Assembly: GCF_000176515.1 (NCBI RefSeq)
Contig: NZ_ADAQ01000011.1
Coordinates: forward strand, 186,001-250,000
Direction of reading: 5' to 3'
Length of the DNA: 64,000 bases
Source of the DNA: Grimontia hollisae CIP 101886
GTDB lineage: Bacteria > Pseudomonadota > Gammaproteobacteria > Enterobacterales > Vibrionaceae
Part shown: positions 9,421 through 17,724 of the stretch, one piece after another
Numbering within the stretch: the stretch's first letter is position 1
Layout of the letters: each line of letters opens with the position of its first letter
Position numbers and translations under genes: made by a program
Notes under the pieces: model-generated
Database searches by the model: none
What the model was told of the DNA's origin: nothing
What the model saw: the letters and a program-made list of their open reading frames with translations, nothing else

Positions 9421-10188
9421 ATGGCGGCAAAACATGTACTTGTGACAGGTGGGGCAAGTGGGATTGGGTTTGGCATGGCGAAGGGCTTTGCCCAGGCAGG
9501 GTACAAAGTCACTCTTTCCGACATCAACAGCGAAGCGTTGGAAAATGCCGTTAATACCCTCACAAACCAGTTTGATGTTGATGTAAAAGGGCTCGAACTG
9601 GATGTCACCGATTCGGGGCAACTGGCCTCTGCGCCCTCCCGTGTTGATGCCCCTGTCGACATATTGATAAACAATGCTGGCATCCAGTTTGTCTCTGCGC
9701 TTGAACAGTTTCCCGAAGAAAAATGGCGCCTGATCATTGATATCTTGCTGTGCGGCCCCGCTATGCTAACCAAAGCGTTTCTGCCCTCGATGTACGCGCG
9801 TAACTTTGGGCGTATTATCAATGTCGGCTCCATCCACAGTCTGGTTGCCTCGCCTTATAAATCGGCGTACGTCTCCGCCAAACATGGCCTGCTGGGATTT
9901 GCGAAAACCATCGCGCTGGAAAGCGCCGGGCATGACGTCACCATCAACACCCTTTGCCCTTCCTATGTCAAAACCCCATTAGTAGACAACCAAATCAGGG
10001 CCCAGGCTGATAACCACGGTATTTCCGAACAAGAAGTGATCAATACCATCATGCTCAAGCCCATGCCGAAAAAAGCCTTTATCGCCCTCACTGAGCTTGC
10101 GGAAACGGCGATGTTCCTTGCTTCTCCTGCGGCGAAGAACATCACAGCCCAGGCGATTGCAATCGACGGCGGCTGGACAGCGCACTGA
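9421..10188 (+). CDS. 3-hydroxybutyrate dehydrogenase (SDR family)
   Basis: This 255-residue short-chain dehydrogenase probably interconverts D-3-hydroxybutyrate and acetoacetate with NAD. The Rossmann motif is TGGASGIGFGMA, then NNAGIQ. The catalytic Ser-Tyr-Lys set lies at about residue 140 and in YVSAKHG, and the C-terminal DGGWTAH is typical of bacterial BDH. It links polyhydroxybutyrate breakdown to central metabolism. Start: the ATG at 9421, 10 bases after AAAGGAAAG; the frame continues upstream without a good start. Confidence 0.88.
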   Translation: MAAKHVLVTGGASGIGFGMAKGFAQAGYKVTLSDINSEALENAVNTLTNQFDVDVKGLELDVTDSGQLASAPSRVDAPVDILINNAGIQFVSALEQFPEEKWRLIIDILLCGPAMLTKAFLPSMYARNFGRIINVGSIHSLVASPYKSAYVSAKHGLLGFAKTIALESAGHDVTINTLCPSYVKTPLVDNQIRAQADNHGISEQEVINTIMLKPMPKKAFIALTELAETAMFLASPAAKNITAQAIAIDGGWTAH

Positions 10189-10367
10189 ATCCGGCGGCGA
10201 TAAAGCCTATAGCGCCGTTTATTTTTTGCGCACTTGTTCACCATTCTGCCGTGAATAAAGTGCGCCAGCCCACATTGCCGACATCTCCCTGATTCTTTAT
10301 CTCAAAATCAGTAAGTTATCAGCGCTACACTAGGATCTGTTAAGCCATACTGTGTAAGGAGAGCGTA

Positions 10368-12746
10368 ATGCCACATTTGCCTTTAACCAGTGACAAGCTC
10401 TATCGCACTTCACAACTGAGCAAACTTAACGTTTCCTCTACCAAGCACCTTGAGCCACTTGATGAAATCGTCGGTCAGGATCGTGCCCGTCAAGCCGTTG
10501 AGTTTGCCATGTCGATCAAGGAAAAGGGATACAATATCTATGCCGTCGGCCAGAATGGTCTTGGTAAGCGCACCATGGTCATGCGCTACCTCAACCGCCA
10601 CTGGCAGTATACCCACCCTGTTTTTGACTGGTGTTATGTTGCCAATTTCCAGGACTCCCGTGTTCCCAAGGTGCTGCAACTCCCTGCTGGCACCGGTCTG
10701 AAACTGAAAAAAGACATCGAAAAGCTGATGGGACGTCTCGGAAAATCGCTGCAACTCGCTTTCGACAACGAGATGTATTACTCACGGGCCGATGCACTGA
10801 AAAACCGTCTGGCAGAAATGCAGGAAGGGGCACTGGCACAATTGAGCCAGGAGGCCAAACAGCAAAGTGTCAGCCTGTCGATTACCACATCTGGTGACTA
10901 CCAGTTTATTGCTCTGAACGGTGAAGAGCCTCATACCGAAGACACGTTCAATGCACTTTCCACCAAAGAGCAGCAGCAATTCGATGCCGCGATACGCGAT
11001 CTGGAAATCCAGTTACGCGGTCTGGTGCGCAAGCTGACAGAATGGGAAGAAACCTATGCCGAGAAACAGCAGAAACTGGACGAGGAAATTGCCAACGAAG
11101 CCATTTCCCACCATATGGATAAGCTGGTAGATGCCTATTCTGATCTGCCCCAAGTGAAGAAATACCTCAAAGAAATGCAGGCCGATATTCTCGAAAATCT
11201 GGATATCTTCCTGCAAGAAAGCGAAGAGCAGGCTGCCCTCGCCTATGCCGCACTCGACAAAAAGCTGCCCCGGCGTTATCAGGTCAATGTATTAGTCAGC
11301 CAGGACAAAAATGTGCCGCCCGTGGTGGTGGAAGACAGTCCGACCTACCACAACATTTTCGGCTATGTGGAAAATGCCACCTATAAAGGCACGGTTTTTA
11401 CCGATTTCTCATTGATCCGCCCCGGCAGTATTCATCGCGCAAACGGTGGTGTGTTATTGATTGACGCAGTGAAAGTGCTGGAGCGTCCCTACGTGTGGGA
11501 TGGCCTAAAACGTGCGCTCAGCTCCCGCAAAGCGAGTCTTAGCTCACTGGAGCGTGAAATCACACTCAGTGGCACCATTTCGCTTGAGCCGGAGCCCATC
11601 CCACTGGATGTCAAAATCATCCTGTTTGGTGACTACCAAACCTATAAGCTGTTGCAGCACTACGATGCTGAATTCAGTGAACTGTTTCGCGTCACCGCTG
11701 ACTTTGAAGATGACATGCCACGAAACGATGACAGTGAGATGAAATATGCCAAATTCATCTCCAGCATCTGCCATGACAACAGCCTGCTGCACTGCGACCC
11801 GGGTGCGATTGGCCGCATTATTGAACACAGCAGCCGTCAGGCTGGCGATCAGGACAAGTTGTCCCTGCACTCAGCAGACATAGCCAACCTGCTGCGTGAA
11901 TCCAACTATCAGGCCAAAGTCAGCAACGCCAATATCATCCGGGCTTCTCACGTAGAAAAAGCACTGGCAAGCCGTGATATGCGGGTCAGTCGCCTTCGAG
12001 ACCATGTCATGGAAGGCTTTACTACTGGCACGACCTTGATTGATACCAAAGGCAAAGCCGTGGGTCAGGTCAACGCGCTTTCAGTGCTGGCCACCAACGA
12101 CTTCAGCTTCGGTGCACCAAACCGTATCACAGCAACCACGGCATTTGGCGACGGTGACGTGCTGGATATTGAGCGCAGCGTTGAGCTCGGCGGCAGTATT
12201 CACTCCAAAGGGGTGATGATCCTTACCGCCTACCTTTCTTCGCTGCTGGGTAAACAGGCAAAAATCCCACTGACTACAAGGATCACTTTCGAACAGTCCT
12301 ATGGCGGCGTGGATGGGGACAGTGCGTCTATGGCAGAGTTTTGCGCGATTATTTCCGCCATTTCCGGTGTGCCACTGCGCCAGGATTTAGCAATTACCGG
12401 CTCCATGAACCAGTTTGGTCAGGCGCAGCCCATTGGTGGTGTGAACGAGAAAATTGAGGGCTTTTTCGATGTCTGCACCATAAAGGGGCCAAAATCGAGT
12501 CAGGGCGTGATTATCCCCCGTGCCAATGTCCATAACCTGATGCTGCGAAAAGATGTTATCCATGCGGTGGAAAAAGGGAAATTCCACATTTATGCGATTG
12601 ACCACGTGAGCGAAGCGGTTGAGCTTTTTACCGGGCTGGCAGCAGGTAAGCCTGACAGCAAAGGGCGGTTTAAATCTGACACAGTGCTACATAAAGCGGC
12701 AATGAAACTGGATGCACTGCGCAAGAAAAGTGATAAACCTGAATAA
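10368..12746 (+). CDS. Lon-family ATP-dependent protease (YcbZ-like)
   Basis: This 792-residue protein of the AAA_32/Lon-like group starts with a substrate-binding region and a P-loop (GQNGLGKRT, about residue 62). A helical stretch rich in charged residues follows (about 130-280), then the AAA core and the Lon proteolytic domain at the C-terminus. The catalytic serine is in DGDSASMAE and the lysine in GGVNEKIEGFF, so the Ser-Lys dyad is intact. E. coli YcbZ is shorter; this longer form is the one usual in Vibrionaceae. Physiological substrates are unknown. An AAGGAGAG ribosome site precedes the ATG. Confidence 0.88.
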   Translation: MPHLPLTSDKLYRTSQLSKLNVSSTKHLEPLDEIVGQDRARQAVEFAMSIKEKGYNIYAVGQNGLGKRTMVMRYLNRHWQYTHPVFDWCYVANFQDSRVPKVLQLPAGTGLKLKKDIEKLMGRLGKSLQLAFDNEMYYSRADALKNRLAEMQEGALAQLSQEAKQQSVSLSITTSGDYQFIALNGEEPHTEDTFNALSTKEQQQFDAAIRDLEIQLRGLVRKLTEWEETYAEKQQKLDEEIANEAISHHMDKLVDAYSDLPQVKKYLKEMQADILENLDIFLQESEEQAALAYAALDKKLPRRYQVNVLVSQDKNVPPVVVEDSPTYHNIFGYVENATYKGTVFTDFSLIRPGSIHRANGGVLLIDAVKVLERPYVWDGLKRALSSRKASLSSLEREITLSGTISLEPEPIPLDVKIILFGDYQTYKLLQHYDAEFSELFRVTADFEDDMPRNDDSEMKYAKFISSICHDNSLLHCDPGAIGRIIEHSSRQAGDQDKLSLHSADIANLLRESNYQAKVSNANIIRASHVEKALASRDMRVSRLRDHVMEGFTTGTTLIDTKGKAVGQVNALSVLATNDFSFGAPNRITATTAFGDGDVLDIERSVELGGSIHSKGVMILTAYLSSLLGKQAKIPLTTRITFEQSYGGVDGDSASMAEFCAIISAISGVPLRQDLAITGSMNQFGQAQPIGGVNEKIEGFFDVCTIKGPKSSQGVIIPRANVHNLMLRKDVIHAVEKGKFHIYAIDHVSEAVELFTGLAAGKPDSKGRFKSDTVLHKAAMKLDALRKKSDKPE

Positions 12747-12861
12747 GTTAAACCAGCGGTTTTTCGTAGTATTTCTTCTCACTTTTTAACTTAAAGTCAC
12801 GCATTTATCGCCAAAGGCAGTAAGGTGTTAATTATATTGAATTGGCTGATGGAGGATTGTC

Positions 12862-13551
12862 ATGCGCCAAGAACAATTCCCTATCCCAGAACACCCGGAA
12901 CTTACCTTCAAAGGGGTGTCGTTTTCGTCCATCAAACAACAGGCACCGAGCTATGTCGCTACAGCAAAATGGTATGCACGTCTGCTTATCTCCGGTGCAT
13001 TTATGCTGTTTGCGACCATTACAACCCTTTCCTGTTATTACTTTGGCTTAACCGACGACATTTTCTTTATCGCCACACTGGCGGCCACGCTGCTGATCTA
13101 TCTGATCACCATGCCCGTGCTGACCAAGTCCTATGTCACCTCAGAGCGGGTAATGAAGAAAATGAAACGGAAAAAACATCGGTTTTATCTTCGGGCGCTG
13201 GCCAATACTCCCTTGGATATCAGGTTGGAGGTCGCCAACGGGATCTGGGATGCGCTGCGCAGCGAACCATGGTCGTTGTGCATCAGCTATGCCCATACCG
13301 CAGACCGAACCCGGACAGTCTATTGTTGCCAGCAAATCGGGAAAATTGCATCCGAATTGACCCATTCCGCACCAGATGTTTTTTGCGATGCTATGCTTAA
13401 AACAATGAATAATCAAAGAGGTAGCGTACGGTATTTCTTTGACATTCTGATCATGCTTGGCGAGCAACAGTTCAATGACGAGCACGAAGAGCAACGTCAT
13501 GTCCGCACAACACAACGCATCATGGTGGACGACATCTTCAAGCACCGCTAA
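12862..13551 (+). CDS. conserved hypothetical membrane protein
   Basis: A 229-residue protein I do not recognise. Two hydrophobic segments, about residues 46-65 and 70-90, suggest a helical hairpin in the inner membrane. A strongly basic stretch (KKMKRKKHR) follows, and a soluble domain of about 130 residues is probably cytoplasmic. AGGA lies upstream of the ATG. It stands 32 bases before an SDR gene on the same strand and may be in an operon with it. Confidence 0.7.
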   Translation: MRQEQFPIPEHPELTFKGVSFSSIKQQAPSYVATAKWYARLLISGAFMLFATITTLSCYYFGLTDDIFFIATLAATLLIYLITMPVLTKSYVTSERVMKKMKRKKHRFYLRALANTPLDIRLEVANGIWDALRSEPWSLCISYAHTADRTRTVYCCQQIGKIASELTHSAPDVFCDAMLKTMNNQRGSVRYFFDILIMLGEQQFNDEHEEQRHVRTTQRIMVDDIFKHR

Positions 13552-13583
13552 CCAGGCAACACCCACGCAGAACCGGAGCACAC

Positions 13584-14324
13584 ATGAAAATAGTTCTCGT
13601 CACCGGCGGCAGCAGTGGTATTGGCCTCGAGGTCGTGCTTTCTTTCCATCAGGCAGGCTACAAAGTGATCACCTGCTCCAGAAACGAAGAGAAATGGAAT
13701 CGGGCGCTGGCAACGTTTCCGCAACTCTCGGCGGTCGATTACCTCCCGTTGGATTTGAAAGACGTACATCAGGTGGATCGTTTTTTCGGATACATCCGCG
13801 AAAACTATGGCCATTTGGATATCGCCGTTAACAATGCCTCTCCCTTGCTGGAATCACGCGGTGACTACGCTGGCCTGCCCATCGACGCGCTTTACAGCAC
13901 CATGATCAGCGATTATTGGGTGCCAGCCCTTTGCCTTCGCTACGAATTGCCACTCATGCAAGAAGGAGCGTCGATTATCAACGTCAGTTCAGTGAATGGT
14001 ATTCGCCCCACCCCAAATGCAGCCATGTATTCAGGTACCAAACACGGATTGGAGGGTCTCACCCGCTCAGTGGCTATTGAGGCCATCCGCAAGGGCATTC
14101 GCGTTAACGGTGTCGCGCCGGGTGTCACCTGGACGCCCCGCTGGGAACAAAAGCAAGCTGAAATGGGCGCGTCACTGCGCCAAACCGTAGAAAGCCAGGT
14201 ACCCTGTCAACGGTTTGCTGAAGCTCAGGAGATCGCCGATGCAATCTTCTGGCTAAGCTCTGATAAGGCAAAATATATTGTCGGTCACACGCTGGTGATT
14301 GATGGTGGGTTGAGCCTGACGTAA
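13584..14324 (+). CDS. short-chain dehydrogenase/reductase, substrate unknown
   Basis: A 246-residue classical SDR. The cofactor loop is TGGSSGIGLEV, then VNNASP. The catalytic serine is in NVSSVNG and the Tyr-Lys pair in YSGTKHG (about residue 150). The C-terminal end, VIDGGLSLT, is typical. It is distinct from the 3-hydroxybutyrate dehydrogenase upstream, and nothing in the context fixes its substrate. Confidence 0.85.
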   Translation: MKIVLVTGGSSGIGLEVVLSFHQAGYKVITCSRNEEKWNRALATFPQLSAVDYLPLDLKDVHQVDRFFGYIRENYGHLDIAVNNASPLLESRGDYAGLPIDALYSTMISDYWVPALCLRYELPLMQEGASIINVSSVNGIRPTPNAAMYSGTKHGLEGLTRSVAIEAIRKGIRVNGVAPGVTWTPRWEQKQAEMGASLRQTVESQVPCQRFAEAQEIADAIFWLSSDKAKYIVGHTLVIDGGLSLT

Positions 14325-14454
14325 TGTTATCAGCCCCATCCACCCTGATGCCCGTACTGTATATTGTCCTGAGTTCTTGGCGAAAGTGGATCGCGTAGAA
14401 TGCATCCGTAGACTCTAAAAAACCATCGTTATACTGTGTCTGGTGGGGAAAAAC

Positions 14455-15189
14455 ATGGAACACGCACAACAAATTATTGGCGAAGCAAAACGGCTGGGCG
14501 ATAACAAGATTGCCGAACATTCAGCCCGTTTTTTTAAAACCGGGCCGGGGGAGTATGGCGAAGGCGATAAATTTATCGGTATTCGTGTTCCTGTCATCAG
14601 AGAACTGGCAAAAAAGCACAAGTCTTCATCGCTAAAAACGGTTTCTCTGTTATTGGAGAGTGAATGGCATGAGATCCGGCTGCTGGCGCTTATCATGTTG
14701 TCGGAGCAGTTCAAAAAAGCGGACGATGAGCAACAGAAGGTGATCTTTGACTTCTACCTTTCCCGGACAAGGCTGGTTAACAACTGGGATTTGGTAGACA
14801 GCTCTGCCCATCACATCGTTGGGGGGTATCTTCTCGATAAAGACCGTTCGATTCTCTATGCATTGGCTGAATCAAAAAACCTTTGGGAGAGACGTATCGC
14901 CATGATGGCAACCTTCACGTTTATCCGGCAGAACCAGTTTGAAGACACCCTAAAACTTGCTGAAAAATTGCTGCATGATAAAGAAGATTTAATTCATAAA
15001 GTGTGTGGCTGGATGCTACGGGAAATGGGTAAGCGCAACCCCACGCAGTTAAAGACATTTTTGGACCAGCATGTTAAAGACATGCCACGTACTATGTTGC
15101 GTTACGCCATAGAAAAAATGACGCCAGAAGAAAGGCAACGCTATCTGACTGGCATCAGCCCCCAGACCGTAACAGATAAGGGAGCCTGA
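14455..15189 (+). CDS. AlkD-type DNA alkylation repair protein
   Basis: A 244-residue all-helical HEAT-repeat glycosylase that excises N3- and N7-alkylated purines. FIGIRVPVIRELAKK near the N-terminus and the catalytic NNWDLVDSSAHH block (tryptophan and aspartate of the active site) identify it. The ATG at 14455 is preceded by GGGGA at good spacing; a GTG four codons upstream is less likely. With alkB at 2.2 kb and the Ogt-type protein at 57 kb, three direct alkylation-repair genes lie in the window, but they are not clustered. Confidence 0.9.
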   Translation: MEHAQQIIGEAKRLGDNKIAEHSARFFKTGPGEYGEGDKFIGIRVPVIRELAKKHKSSSLKTVSLLLESEWHEIRLLALIMLSEQFKKADDEQQKVIFDFYLSRTRLVNNWDLVDSSAHHIVGGYLLDKDRSILYALAESKNLWERRIAMMATFTFIRQNQFEDTLKLAEKLLHDKEDLIHKVCGWMLREMGKRNPTQLKTFLDQHVKDMPRTMLRYAIEKMTPEERQRYLTGISPQTVTDKGA

Positions 15190-15226
15190 GCTCCCTCACC
15201 TATCGCTTCATTGATCATGTAGCACT

Positions 15227-16369
15227 TTACTGACCATCGCTCACAGACCATCGCGACAACGAGCGTTTGAAATCCTGATAGTCAAATTCATTCAGCAGTT
15301 GGATTTTACCGTTACTCCGTCGGCAATACACAGACGGCATTCGCAGGCCGTTAAACCAGTTCAGCTTCACCATGGTGTAGCCAGCACTGTCCATAATGTG
15401 AAGACGCTGACCGACCTTTAACGGGTGGTCAAAGTTCGCCACACAGAACTGGTCACCTGCGAGACAGGAACAGCTGCCAATCACGTATGTGTGTTCACCG
15501 GTATCATTCGCTTCAGCAATTGAGGCCGGCTCGTTGTAGATTAAGGTATCCAGTCGATGGGCTTCGGTGGCACTGTCAACAATCGCTGTTTTTACCTCGT
15601 TTTCGACAATGTCCACCACCGTCACGACCAAATCCGTTGTCTTGGTAATGATGGCTTCACCCGGCTCCAGATACAGTTGCACGCCATGGCGCTCACCAAA
15701 GGCTTTCAGAGCTGCGGCGAGCTTTTCAAGGTCATAACCCGGCCAGGTAAAGAACACCCCGCCCCCGAGGCTCACCCATTCCAGTTGATTGAGGTAGCTG
15801 CCAAATTTTTCAGAGATTGCATCCAGCAGGCTGGTAAAGGCATCGACATCTTTGTTCTCACAGTTCATGTGGAACATGACGCCATTGAGCGTCGCAAATA
15901 TTCCAGGGTCAATCTGGTCGAAATGCACCCCCAGACGGGAAAAGCGACGCGCCGGATTCGCCAGATCCTGCCCAGCGTAGCTGACACCCGGATTCAGGCG
16001 CAAGCCAATCGACGCTTTTCCTTCTACCAGATGGCGATAAGCGGTGAGCTGGGATTGGCTGTTAAAGATCATTTTGTCGCAGATATCAGCAACGTCGCGT
16101 ACATCATCTTCGCTGTAGCCGACACTATAGGCATGGGTTTCACCACCAAAGGTTTCGTAGCCCAGTTTCACTTCAAAAGGGCCGCTACTTGTGGTGCCAT
16201 CAAGATAGGGTTTGATGATGTCGAACACCCCCCAGGTCGAAAAGCATTTCAATGCCAGCACCAGTTTCACGCCGGACAATTCTTTAAGGCGCTTCGCTTT
16301 CTCGAGGTTTTCTATCAGCTTATCTTCTTCAATCAGAAAGTAAGGGGTTTTTAATTCTGTTGGATTCAT
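15227..16369 (-). CDS. nspC: carboxynorspermidine decarboxylase
   Basis: This 380-residue fold-III PLP decarboxylase makes norspermidine from carboxynorspermidine, the last step of the pathway. The cofactor lysine is in [15 protein letters not shown] (about residue 40). MFHMNCEN and SLGGGVFF are family landmarks, and the catalytic cysteine region is [11 protein letters not shown]. In Vibrio cholerae NspC is needed for norspermidine made for biofilm signalling. It is the last gene of the three-gene operon and is separated from the dehydrogenase by a hairpin. Confidence 0.93.
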   Translation of the reverse strand: MNPTELKTPYFLIEEDKLIENLEKAKRLKELSGVKLVLALKCFSTWGVFDIIKPYLDGTTSSGPFEVKLGYETFGGETHAYSVGYSEDDVRDVADICDKMIFNSQSQLTAYRHLVEGKASIGLRLNPGVSYAGQDLANPARRFSRLGVHFDQIDPGIFATLNGVMFHMNCENKDVDAFTSLLDAISEKFGSYLNQLEWVSLGGGVFFTWPGYDLEKLAAALKAFGERHGVQLYLEPGEAIITKTTDLVVTVVDIVENEVKTAIVDSATEAHRLDTLIYNEPASIAEANDTGEHTYVIGSCSCLAGDQFCVANFDHPLKVGQRLHIMDSAGYTMVKLNWFNGLRMPSVYCRRSNGKIQLLNEFDYQDFKRSLSRWSVSDGQ

Positions 16370-16388
16370 GGTCTCTCTCTAGAGAAAA

Positions 16389-16417
16389 GCCTGCATAACA
16401 GACACTGTTATACAGGC
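16389..16417 (-). terminator. intra-operon hairpin before nspC
   Basis: A 13-base stem with one mismatch (GCCTGTATAACAG paired with CTGTTATGCAGGC on the minus strand) has a three-base loop and is followed by TTTTCT. It lies between the dehydrogenase stop codon and the nspC ribosome site, so it may act as a partial terminator or processing site that lowers nspC expression. Confidence 0.65.
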
Positions 16418-16434
16418 ATTCATTAAGGCTGTGC

Positions 16435-17679
16435 TTATTTCAGGATATTGATAACCGGCTCGCCAGGTTCCAGCTCTTCAACCCCCCAATCCAGACCGAT
16501 TGAAGGCATCAGCTCCAGGAACGGATCCGGATCAAGCTGCTCCATGTTAAACACGCCCTTGCCATTCCACTCCCCCTTGAAATAAAGCAAGGCCGCAGTG
16601 ATCGCAGGCACACCGGTGGTGTACGCAATCGCCTGATGCTCTACATCTTTATAAGCCACCTCGTGATCTGCATTGTTATATACGAACACGCTACGCTGTT
16701 TGCCATCTTTCCTGCCCTGAACCCAGGTACCGATGCAGGTCTTTCCGGTGTAACCCGGCGCCAGTGAGGTTGGGTCAGGCAGCAGTGCTTTCAATACTTT
16801 CAGCGGCTCAACCACGGTGCCGTCTTGCAGTGTGATGGGATCGGGGCTTAACAGGCCAATGTCGCGCATGCAGTTGAAGTAGTTTAAGTAGCGATCACCA
16901 AAGCCCATCCAGAACTCGATACGTTTAGCCGGGATAAACTCTTTCAGCGAACGCACTTCATCGTGGGCCATGGAGTACACCTTGTGACTGCCGACCAGCG
17001 GGAAATCAAACTCCATCATGCGGGTATGACAGCCGACTTGTTTCCATTCGTCATTTTCCCAGTAGAAAGAGTCGCCCTGAATTTCCAGCATATTAGTTTC
17101 AGGGTCAAAATTCGTAGCGAACTTCTTACCATGATCACCAGCGTTTACATCCATCACATCGATAGTATCAATTTCATCAAACAGGTGCTTGTAGGCGTAA
17201 GCCGCGAAAACACTCACCACACCGGGGTCAAAGCCTGCCCCCAAAATACCGGTGATACCCGCTTCCTCGAACTTGTTGCGATACGCCCATTGCCAGTCAT
17301 AGGCTTGTGGCACCTGTTGCCCTTCAGAGCACAAATCCACCGCCACGGACGTATCCAGATACGACGTCTTGGTTTGGTAGCAAGCTTCCATAATGGCCAT
17401 GTTGACCCAAGGAGGTCCGGCATTAATCACCAAATCTGGCTTCACATCGTTGATCAGTGCCACCAGCGCTTCTACATCATCGGCATCGACTGCACGGGCT
17501 TCCAGTTTGTAGCGGGTATCTTTCTGGTTGTTACGGCCTTTGATAGATGCAATGATCGCCTCACACTTGCTGACAGTGCGTGATGCAATGGTGTAATCCC
17601 CGAATACATCGTTGTTTTGCGCGGCTTTATGCGCAATCACCCAGCCGACCCCACCAGCACCAATTTGTAAAACAGCCAT
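16435..17679 (-). CDS. carboxynorspermidine dehydrogenase (saccharopine dehydrogenase-like)
   Basis: This 414-residue NADPH enzyme condenses L-aspartate semialdehyde with 1,3-diaminopropane to carboxynorspermidine. The N-terminal dinucleotide fold is IGAGGVGWVIAHKAAQN, and GAGFDPGVVSVFAAYA is a conserved saccharopine-reductase-family stretch near residue 140. It is the middle gene of the norspermidine operon, 45 bases after the aminotransferase/decarboxylase gene. Confidence 0.93.
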   Translation of the reverse strand: MAVLQIGAGGVGWVIAHKAAQNNDVFGDYTIASRTVSKCEAIIASIKGRNNQKDTRYKLEARAVDADDVEALVALINDVKPDLVINAGPPWVNMAIMEACYQTKTSYLDTSVAVDLCSEGQQVPQAYDWQWAYRNKFEEAGITGILGAGFDPGVVSVFAAYAYKHLFDEIDTIDVMDVNAGDHGKKFATNFDPETNMLEIQGDSFYWENDEWKQVGCHTRMMEFDFPLVGSHKVYSMAHDEVRSLKEFIPAKRIEFWMGFGDRYLNYFNCMRDIGLLSPDPITLQDGTVVEPLKVLKALLPDPTSLAPGYTGKTCIGTWVQGRKDGKQRSVFVYNNADHEVAYKDVEHQAIAYTTGVPAITAALLYFKGEWNGKGVFNMEQLDPDPFLELMPSIGLDWGVEELEPGEPVINILK

Positions 17680-17724
17680 GTTAAATTCCTTTATAAAATT
17701 CGGGTTCCAGAGCCCAATAAACCA

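Noticed and set aside
9078-9833. 251-codon minus-strand ORF
   Set aside because: It lies antisense to the DUF808 and 3-hydroxybutyrate dehydrogenase genes, both with clear motifs. It is serine-rich with no domain.
15557-16354. 265-codon plus-strand ORF
   Set aside because: Antisense shadow of nspC, whose catalytic motifs are complete.
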